A stretch of DNA of 64,000 nucleotides from Mycobacterium sp. Root135 (GTDB lineage: Bacteria > Actinomycetota > Actinomycetes > Mycobacteriales > Mycobacteriaceae): contig NZ_LMEZ01000002.1 in assembly GCF_001426545.1 (NCBI RefSeq), positions 26,862 to 90,861 of the forward strand, written 5' to 3'. The notes below the pieces were generated by a model. The model ran no database searches. It had not been told where the DNA came from and worked only from the letters and a program-made list of their open reading frames with translations. A program made the position numbers and the translations under genes. Numbering within the stretch: the stretch's first letter is position 1; every line of letters begins with the position of its first letter. Of this stretch, positions 58,268-64,000 are shown one piece after another.

Positions 58268-59641
58268 ATGAAAGCAACACGAGCATTGCGAAAGCTCTCG
58301 GTGTGCGCGGTGGCCCTGGGGCTGACGCTGACCGCGGGCTGTTCGGGCGCAGGCAGTCTCGGCGCATCGGACAACGAGGTGACCATCGCCCTGGTGTCCA
58401 ACTCGCAGATGACGGACGCGCAGAAGTTGTCGCCGGAGTTCGAAAAGGCGAACCCCGGCATCAAGTTGAAGTTCATCTCGCTGTCGGAGAACCAGGCGCG
58501 CGCGAAGATCACCATGTCGACCGCCATGGGTGGCAGTCAGTTCGACGTCGCGATGATCAGCAACTTCGAGACGCCACAGTGGGCGAAAGACGGTTGGCTG
58601 TTGCCCCTTTCGGACTACGCGAAGAACACCCCGGGCTACGACGAGGCAGACTTCATCCCGTCGCTGCGCGACTCACTGTCCTACGAGGGCAGCATGTACT
58701 CGGTCCCGTTCTACGGCGAGTCGTCGTTCCTGATGTACCGCAAGGACATGTTCGAACAGGCTGGCATCACGGTAAACCCGGACCCGAGCTACCAGCCCAC
58801 CTGGCAGGAGGTCGCCGAGTGGGCTAAGACCATCAAGGCCAAGCAGATCTCGGATGCGGGTATTTGCCTGCGTGGCAAGCCCGGCTGGGGTGAAGTGCTG
58901 GCGCCGCTGGACACCGTCATCAACACCTTCGGCGGCCGCTGGTTCGACGACAAGTGGAACGCGCAGCTCAACAGCCCCGAGGTGAAGAAGGCCGTCAACT
59001 TCTACGTCAACACGATCAAGGAATCCGGAGAATTGGGCGCGTCCTCAACGGGTTTCCAGGAATGCGCCAACCTGTTCGGTCAGGGTCAGACGGCGATGTG
59101 GTACGACGCGACGTCGGCGGTTTCGACGATCGAGGATCCCAAGACGTACCCCGATCTGGTCGGCAAGATCGGTTACCTGCCCGCACCGATCGTGGAGAAG
59201 CCCAACTCGGGCTGGCTCTACACGTGGGCACTCGGTATCCCGAAGGCGGCCAAGAACCCCGACGGTGCCTGGAAGTTCATCTCGTGGATGACGAGCAAGG
59301 ACTACATGAAGCTGGTGGGCGAGAAGTTGGGCTGGGCTCGCGTCCCACCCGGCAGCAGAACGTCGACCTACACGTCTCTTCCGGAGTATGAGGCGATCTC
59401 GAAGTCGTACGGTCCGTTGACGTTGCAGTCGATCACCAACGCGACGCCGAACAAGCCCACGGTGCAACCGGTTCCGTACACCGGCGTGCAGTTCGTCGGC
59501 ATCCCCGAGTTCCAGGATCTCGGCACTCGGGTGAGCCAGCAGATCAGTGCAGCCATCGCCGGCCAGATAACGGTCGACGAGGCACTGGAGCAAGCACAGA
59601 AATACGCCGAGGTCGTCGGCAAGAGCTACCAGGAGAAGTGA
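58268..59641 (+). CDS. Polyol ABC transporter solute-binding lipoprotein (SmoE-like)
   Basis: The 457-aa family-1 solute-binding protein has signal peptide MKATRALRKLSVCAVALGL and lipobox TAGC (Cys about 24). It then shows typical family-1 features: EVTIALVSNSQMTDAQKLS, FEKANPGIKLKFISL, GGSQFDVAMISNFETPQWAKDG and a late ALGIPKAAKNPDGAWKFISW. AGGAG lies 10 nt before ATG 58268; GTG 58262 is also possible. It captures sorbitol/mannitol-like polyols for the following permeases, judged from its neighbours. Confidence 0.9.
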   Translation: MKATRALRKLSVCAVALGLTLTAGCSGAGSLGASDNEVTIALVSNSQMTDAQKLSPEFEKANPGIKLKFISLSENQARAKITMSTAMGGSQFDVAMISNFETPQWAKDGWLLPLSDYAKNTPGYDEADFIPSLRDSLSYEGSMYSVPFYGESSFLMYRKDMFEQAGITVNPDPSYQPTWQEVAEWAKTIKAKQISDAGICLRGKPGWGEVLAPLDTVINTFGGRWFDDKWNAQLNSPEVKKAVNFYVNTIKESGELGASSTGFQECANLFGQGQTAMWYDATSAVSTIEDPKTYPDLVGKIGYLPAPIVEKPNSGWLYTWALGIPKAAKNPDGAWKFISWMTSKDYMKLVGEKLGWARVPPGSRTSTYTSLPEYEAISKSYGPLTLQSITNATPNKPTVQPVPYTGVQFVGIPEFQDLGTRVSQQISAAIAGQITVDEALEQAQKYAEVVGKSYQEK

Positions 59642-60615
59642 TGACTCTTACCGCTGAAACCGAGTCGGACGCCAGTCAGGGGGCGGTCGCGGAACGGGTT
59701 CGAAAGATCCGCGAAGCCCAAGACACCGGCGTGAGTCGGGCCGAGGGATGGCGCCGACGAGGACCGCTACTGCCCGCGCTGATCTTCATGATCGCCGTGA
59801 CGCAGGTGCCGTTCCTGTTCACGCTGTACTACTCGACGCTGTCCTGGAACCTGGTCCGGCCAGGGTCACGGCAATTCGTCGGAATCAACAACTACATCGC
59901 CGTCGTCAACGACAGTCAGTTCTGGTCGGTGGCGGGTAACACCGTCATCCTCATCGTCGGCGTGGTGTTGATCTCGGCGCTGCTCGGCCTCGGAATCGCG
60001 CTACTGCTCGATCGCGCGTTCCTGGGTCGCGGCGTCGTCCGCACCCTGTTGATCACGCCCTTCCTGATCACCCCGGTCGCGGGTGCCCTGGTCTGGAAGA
60101 CGACGATCCTCGACCCCAACAACGGCATCCTCAACTGGGTGCTGTCGCTGGTGGGCATCGGGCCGGTGGACTGGATCGGTCAGTTCCCGCTGACGATGGT
60201 GATGGTCGAATTGATCTGGCAGTGGACGCCGTTCATGATGCTGCTGATCCTGGCCGGACTGACGTCCATGCCGCGGGACCAGCTCGAGGCGGGCCGGGTC
60301 GACGGTGCCACCGCGATCCAGCTCTTCCGGGAGTTGACGCTGCCGCACCTTCGCCGCTTCATCGAATTGGGCGTCGTGCTCGGAGCCATCTACCTGGTCA
60401 ACACGTTCGACGCCATCTTCATGATGACGCAGGGCGGGCCGGGCGTCGCCAGTGCGAACCTGCCGTTCTACATCTACCAGCGCGCGTTCCTCGGCTTCGA
60501 CATGGGGCAGGCGGCAGCGATGGGCGTGGTGGTCGTCATCTTCACGATGATCATCGCCAGCTTCGCGCTCCGATTGATCTTCAAATCATTCTCCGGCAAG
60601 GAAGAGGCGGCTTAG
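59641..60615 (+). CDS. Polyol ABC transporter permease 1 (SmoF/MalF-like)
   Basis: This 324-aa permease has six TM helices (first about 42-62), with the N-terminal extension typical of the MalF type and the EAA loop QLEAGRVDGATAIQLFRELTLP at about 215-236. ATG 59641 shares one base with the stop of the binding-protein gene (TGATG). It forms the transport channel with permease 2. Confidence 0.9.
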   Translation: MTLTAETESDASQGAVAERVRKIREAQDTGVSRAEGWRRRGPLLPALIFMIAVTQVPFLFTLYYSTLSWNLVRPGSRQFVGINNYIAVVNDSQFWSVAGNTVILIVGVVLISALLGLGIALLLDRAFLGRGVVRTLLITPFLITPVAGALVWKTTILDPNNGILNWVLSLVGIGPVDWIGQFPLTMVMVELIWQWTPFMMLLILAGLTSMPRDQLEAGRVDGATAIQLFRELTLPHLRRFIELGVVLGAIYLVNTFDAIFMMTQGGPGVASANLPFYIYQRAFLGFDMGQAAAMGVVVVIFTMIIASFALRLIFKSFSGKEEAA

Positions 60616-60617
60616 AC

Positions 60618-61487
60618 ATGACGACCACTGCCGAAAGGGCAACGGCCACAGACGAGGCCGCGCCCGTCCACAAGAAGAAGTCGAAGAAGTTCAGCCCGTG
60701 GGGGATCGTCGCCTGGCTCGTCGGGCTTGGGTTCTTCTTCCCGGTGTTCTGGATGGTGCTGACGTCGTTCAAGCAGGAGAGTGACGCGGCGACCAACCCG
60801 CCGACGCTGTTCTTCACGCCGACCCTGGATCAGTACTCCGCGGTCTTCGACCAGGGCATCGGGCCCGCGATGTTGAATTCGGTGTTCGCCACCGGGATGT
60901 CGACGATCCTGGTGCTGCTGCTGGGTGTGCCTGCCGCGTTCGCGCTGTCGTTGCGCCCGGTCCGCAAGACGTCGGACGCGCTGTTCTTCTTCATGAGCAC
61001 CAAGATGTTGCCCGTCGTCGCGGCGATCCTGCCGCTCTACGTGATCGTGTCCAACCTCGGTCTGCTGGATAACATCTGGGCGCTGGTCGTCCTCTACACG
61101 TCGATGAACCTGCCCATCGCCATCTGGATGATGCGCTCGTTCTTCCTCGAAGTCCCAGGCGAATTGCTCGAGGCCGCCAGCCTCGACGGCGCCAGCCTGT
61201 GGCGATCGGTGCGGGAAGTGATCCTGCCGCTGGTCTCACCTGGCATCGCGGCAACGGCGCTCATCTGCGTGATCTTCGCCTGGAACGAATTCTTCCTTGC
61301 GGTGAACCTCACCGCGGTGAACGCCCAGACGATGCCGGTGTACCTCGTCGGCTTCATCGCCGGTGAGGGTCAGTACTGGGCCGTGCTCTCGGCCGCGGCC
61401 ACGATGGCCGCCCTTCCGGTGATCCTGTGTGGCTGGTTCGCCCAAAACAAGCTCGTTCGTGGTCTTTCCTTCGGCGCCATCAAGTAG
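60618..61487 (+). CDS. Polyol ABC transporter permease 2 (SmoG/MalG-like)
   Basis: The 289-aa permease has a Lys-rich cytosolic N-terminus (HKKKSKKFSPW), six TM segments and the EAA loop ELLEAASLDGASLWRSVREVILPL at about 188-211. The C-terminus ends GLSFGAIK, the common MalG-type ending GAVKG/AIK. It is 2 nt after permease 1. It completes the membrane domain. Confidence 0.9.
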   Translation: MTTTAERATATDEAAPVHKKKSKKFSPWGIVAWLVGLGFFFPVFWMVLTSFKQESDAATNPPTLFFTPTLDQYSAVFDQGIGPAMLNSVFATGMSTILVLLLGVPAAFALSLRPVRKTSDALFFFMSTKMLPVVAAILPLYVIVSNLGLLDNIWALVVLYTSMNLPIAIWMMRSFFLEVPGELLEAASLDGASLWRSVREVILPLVSPGIAATALICVIFAWNEFFLAVNLTAVNAQTMPVYLVGFIAGEGQYWAVLSAAATMAALPVILCGWFAQNKLVRGLSFGAIK

Positions 61488-61501
61488 AGGAGTTAAACAC
61501 A

Positions 61502-62590
61502 ATGGCTGCAATCACTTACAAGAACGCATCGTGCATCTACGAGGGGTCGGACAAGCTCGCGGTCGACAACCTCAACCTCGACATCCAGGACGGTGAGTTC
61601 GTCGTCCTGGTCGGACCTTCGGGTTCCGGCAAGAGCACCGCGCTGCGCATGCTCGCCGGACTCGAGGACATCGACGAGGGCAGTATCGAGATCGGCGGCA
61701 AGGACATGACGGGCGTGCCGTCGAAGGACCGCGACATCGCGATGGTGTTCCAGAACTACGCGCTGTACCCCAACAAGACCGTCGCCGAGAACATGGGCTT
61801 CGCGCTCAAGCTGCGCGGCGTGTCGGCCGAGGAGCGTCGCGCGAAGGTCGAGGAGGCCGCCAAGGTTCTCGACCTGACCGAGCACCTGGATCGCAAGCCC
61901 GCCAAGCTGTCCGGTGGTCAGCGCCAACGCGTGGCGATGGGTCGCGCCATCGTGCGCGAGCCGCAGGTGTTCTGCATGGACGAGCCGCTGTCCAACCTCG
62001 ACGCCAAGCTGCGCGTGCAGACCCGTACGCAGATCGCGGCGCTGCAGCGCCGACTCGGCACCACCACCGTCTACGTCACGCACGATCAGGTCGAGGCGAT
62101 GACGATGGGTGACCGGGTGGCCGTCCTGCGCTTCGGTAAGTTGCAGCAATTCGCCTCTCCCAACGAGCTTTACGATCGCCCGGCGAACGCGTTCGTCGCG
62201 GGGTTCATCGGCTCGCCCGCGATGAATCTGTTCACCGCGACGGTCACGTCCGACGGGGTGAAGCTCGGCGATTCGACGTTCGAGCTGGAGCGCGACGACC
62301 TGGCGAAGATCAGCCAGGCCGGTCTTTCCGAGGTCACCGTCGGCGTTCGGCCCGAACAGCTCGAGGTCGCCGAATCCGGTGGGGTGGAGGTCGTCGTCGA
62401 CCTCGTCGAGGACCTGGGTGCCGAGGCCTACATCTATGCCCACGCGGGCTCGGGCAGCGATGGCACCGAGTTGGTGGCGCGCTGCAATCCGCGCACGGCA
62501 CCGCGGCTGGCCGACACGGTGCGCCTGCGCAGGCATCCGGAGGGGGCAGTGCACCTGTTCCACCCGACCTCGGGCGAGCGCCTGAACTGA
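61502..62590 (+). CDS. Polyol/sugar ABC transporter ATPase (SmoK/UgpC/MsmX-like)
   Basis: This 362-aa ATPase has Walker A GPSGSGKST (about 38-46), Q-loop VFQNYALYPNKTV, signature LSGGQRQRVAMGRAI, Walker B FCMDEPLSNLD and H-loop THDQVEA. A C-terminal TOBE regulatory domain lies at about 235-360 (SPAMNLFTATV, VTVGVRPEQLEV). Sequence type CUT1. ATG 61502 follows AGGAG. It powers the preceding permeases. Its stop overlaps the next start by one base. Confidence 0.93.
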   Translation: MAAITYKNASCIYEGSDKLAVDNLNLDIQDGEFVVLVGPSGSGKSTALRMLAGLEDIDEGSIEIGGKDMTGVPSKDRDIAMVFQNYALYPNKTVAENMGFALKLRGVSAEERRAKVEEAAKVLDLTEHLDRKPAKLSGGQRQRVAMGRAIVREPQVFCMDEPLSNLDAKLRVQTRTQIAALQRRLGTTTVYVTHDQVEAMTMGDRVAVLRFGKLQQFASPNELYDRPANAFVAGFIGSPAMNLFTATVTSDGVKLGDSTFELERDDLAKISQAGLSEVTVGVRPEQLEVAESGGVEVVVDLVEDLGAEAYIYAHAGSGSDGTELVARCNPRTAPRLADTVRLRRHPEGAVHLFHPTSGERLN

Positions 62591-63858
62591 TGCGTGCGCC
62601 GGAGTTGCGGCTCCGCGCACCAACCCCGGATCTTCTCGGGTTGCCATGGGACAGGCCGCTTTCGGAGTGGGTGGTGCCCGACGTCCCGTTGCGCGACATC
62701 GCGGTGGGCATGAGTCGCCACCTGGTGAAGTTCGTCGACGCCGACGGTCATCTCTGGGCGGTGAAGGACATGCCGCCGCGGATCGCGATCAAGGAGTACG
62801 ACGTCCTGCGGCAGCTCGAGGAGATGGGCCTGCCCGCAGTGCATCCCGCGGGGCTGGTGCTGCAGCCGGAGTTCGAGACCGCGATCCTGGTGACCCGGTA
62901 CCTCGAAGGGTCTTGGCAGTACCGCCGGCTGTTCATGCGGCTGCCGCCGGACCAGCCGAGGCACCGGGCTCGGCTGCTCGACGCGATGGCGGGCTTGCTC
63001 GTCGAACTGCACCGGCACGGGGTGTTCTGGGGTGACTGTTCGTTGGCGAACACGCTGTTCTCGCGCGACGGGCAGCTCCTCCAGGCGTGGTTGGTCGACG
63101 CCGAGACCTCGGAGGTGCATCCGCGGTTGAGCCGTGGTCAGCGTCGACACGATCTCGAAATCCTGGTGGAGAACGTGGCGGAGGGCCTCGTCGACCTGGC
63201 CGAGCGGCTCGGCCTTCCCGAGGAGATCCACCAGACCCTGATCGCCGAGGCCGAACAGGTCCAGGTGCGCTACGACACGCTGTGGGACCTGCTGCACGCC
63301 GAGCCCGTGTTCGGCTTCGCCGACCGGTATCGCGTCGAGGGCACCATTCGCCGGCTCAACGACCTTGGCTTCGCCGTCGACGAATTGTCCTTGCAGCCAG
63401 ACGGATCGGACCCGAGCCGCATGCGGGTGAAGGTGGCGGTTGGTGACCGCAGGTATCACGCACAGCACCTTCGGGATCTCACCGGTCTCGACGTCGGCGA
63501 GGGCCAGGCGGCCATCCTGCTTGGCGACCTGCACGCGTATCAGGCGCAGCTGGCCAGGGAGGCGGGCCACGACGTGGACGAGTCGACGGCCGCGCGCCTG
63601 TGGGTAATCGAGATCCTGACCCCGTACCAGCAATTGGCGCACGACGTCGTCGGCCAACGCGGTACCGCGATCCAGGCGTACTGCGATCTGCTCGAGGTGC
63701 GCTGGCTTCTGAGCGAGAGGGCAGGTCGCGACGTCGGCACCAACAAGGCGCTCGCGGCATTTGCCGGGGACGTCATCCCCACCGATTCCGCGGCGAAGAT
63801 GTCGGTCGCCGAGGTGCCGACGGCGCCGTTCGCGGTGCTGGAGATGGACGATGACTAG
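62590..63858 (+). CDS. DUF4032 kinase-like protein
   Basis: The 422-aa protein has a kinase-like N-terminal half: AVGMSRHLVKFVDADG, HLWAVKDMPPRIAIKEYDVLRQLEE (beta3 Lys/alphaC Glu pattern), LVELHRHGVFWGDCSLANTL (HRD-like HGVFWGDCSLAN catalytic loop) and AWLVDAETSE as the DFG-equivalent, then the DUF4032 C-terminal domain. The Asp of WGDCS and Asp of VDAE suggest it may phosphorylate a small molecule. ATG 62590 overlaps the ATPase stop by one base, so it belongs to the polyol operon. Function is unknown; phosphorylation of an imported or derived polyol is a guess. Confidence 0.78.
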   Translation: MRAPELRLRAPTPDLLGLPWDRPLSEWVVPDVPLRDIAVGMSRHLVKFVDADGHLWAVKDMPPRIAIKEYDVLRQLEEMGLPAVHPAGLVLQPEFETAILVTRYLEGSWQYRRLFMRLPPDQPRHRARLLDAMAGLLVELHRHGVFWGDCSLANTLFSRDGQLLQAWLVDAETSEVHPRLSRGQRRHDLEILVENVAEGLVDLAERLGLPEEIHQTLIAEAEQVQVRYDTLWDLLHAEPVFGFADRYRVEGTIRRLNDLGFAVDELSLQPDGSDPSRMRVKVAVGDRRYHAQHLRDLTGLDVGEGQAAILLGDLHAYQAQLAREAGHDVDESTAARLWVIEILTPYQQLAHDVVGQRGTAIQAYCDLLEVRWLLSERAGRDVGTNKALAAFAGDVIPTDSAAKMSVAEVPTAPFAVLEMDDD

Positions 63859-63902
63859 CTCTTAGAGTCTTCTTACGAAAAACGTCAGAGAGTCTTCAAT
63901 GT

Positions 63903-63918
63903 TCGAACGTATGTTCGA
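63903..63918. promoter_or_regulatory. LexA box (SOS operator)
   Basis: TCGAAC-GTAT-GTTCGA is an exact match to the mycobacterial LexA consensus TCGAAC-N4-GTTCGA. It ends 3 nt before the ATG of the following partial gene. DNA-damage induction of that gene is expected. Confidence 0.92.
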
Positions 63919-63921
63919 TGT

Positions 63922-64000
63922 ATGGACGTGGGTGGGGTGCAGGCGGCGGTGACTGCGCTGCGTGCGGCCCATGATGCGGTGGCGGCGTTGTCCTTCGACC
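63922..64000 (+). CDS. 13E12-repeat-family (HNH) protein, N-terminal part only
   Basis: Only 26 codons are visible: MDVGGVQAAVTALRAAH, then DAVAALSFD at the window edge. The alternating Ala/Leu/Val helical start is that of REP13E12-family proteins with an HNH nuclease domain in their unseen C-terminus. A perfect LexA box sits 3 nt upstream, as known for 13E12 genes of M. tuberculosis. Another ATG at 63918 reads in a different frame. The HNH domain cannot be confirmed here. Confidence 0.6.
   Translation, partial: MDVGGVQAAVTALRAAHDAVAALSFD

Noticed and set aside
1..64000. CRISPR array, rRNA genes, insertion sequences
   Set aside because: No regularly spaced repeats, no rRNA signatures and no transposase-like proteins were seen in the window.

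Overview
The window is about 64 kb of high-GC actinobacterial chromosome, and the organism is most likely a Mycobacterium/Mycolicibacterium. Supporting gene sets, matched from memory to M. tuberculosis neighbourhoods, are accD3-echA6-Rv0906-Rv0907-ctpE-Rv0909-Rv0910, the Rv0912/Rv0913c/Rv0914c set, the sigK-rskA pair, mntH plus a DapB-like gene and an SDR (the Rv0924c-Rv0927c order), Ku with a lysine-rich tail, and a 13E12-type gene behind a mycobacterial LexA box. GTG starts and 1-4 nt gene overlaps are common.

Layout. 1-2700: a partial VOC gene, and an FAD monooxygenase divergent from a TetR gene with a large dyad between them. 2.7-6.9 kb: a catabolic or uptake unit (GntR, MFS transporter, substrate-binding protein, ornithine-cyclodeaminase-like enzyme) with two FadR-like sites. 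7-24 kb: a conserved mycobacterial core (AccD3, EchA6, MBL hydrolase, serine hydrolase, CtpE, Rv0909/Rv0910-type pair, carotenoid oxygenase, thiolase) with accessory genes between: MarR/VOC, an RCK-flanked K+ channel, BKACE, cupin, GNAT, CIRCE-controlled Hsp20, HxlR. 24-34.5 kb: GAF-ANTAR regulator, ADH/TetR pair, and a complete peptide-type ABC importer operon led by a CocE-type hydrolase and controlled by a divergent TetR. 34.5-38.8 kb: a small genomic island in the 3' end of tRNA-Arg(CCT). It is bounded by 38-bp direct repeats and carries a decayed tyrosine integrase, a coiled-coil protein, and a two-gene operon of a DUF4365 (PD-(D/E)XK-like) protein and an uncharacterised protein with an SSB-like acidic C-terminus. 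39-49 kb: CsbD, LLM oxidoreductase, carboxylate-amine ligase, a shortened SigK/RskA locus, amidohydrolase plus APC permease, STAS protein, MntH and a GGCT/poly-gamma-glutamate-hydrolase fusion. 49.5-54.7 kb: three related small secreted proteins, an SDR/DapB-like operon behind a KstR-type box, an AbiEi-like gene flanked by dyad repeats, a haemophore-like protein and Ku. 54.7-63.9 kb: a polyol (sorbitol/mannitol-type) module with fructokinase and mannitol dehydrogenase on one strand, and SorC regulator, ABC importer and DUF4032 protein on the other. The right edge is the start of a LexA-box-controlled 13E12-like gene.

How the genes work together. The polyol module is a full uptake-oxidation-phosphorylation pathway. 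The peptide ABC operon pairs import with a cytosolic hydrolase. The tRNA-Arg island is the clearest horizontally acquired segment, and its DUF4365 operon is the best candidate for an undescribed (possibly defence-type) system. Function assignments are from sequence pattern recognition only; no database search was run.
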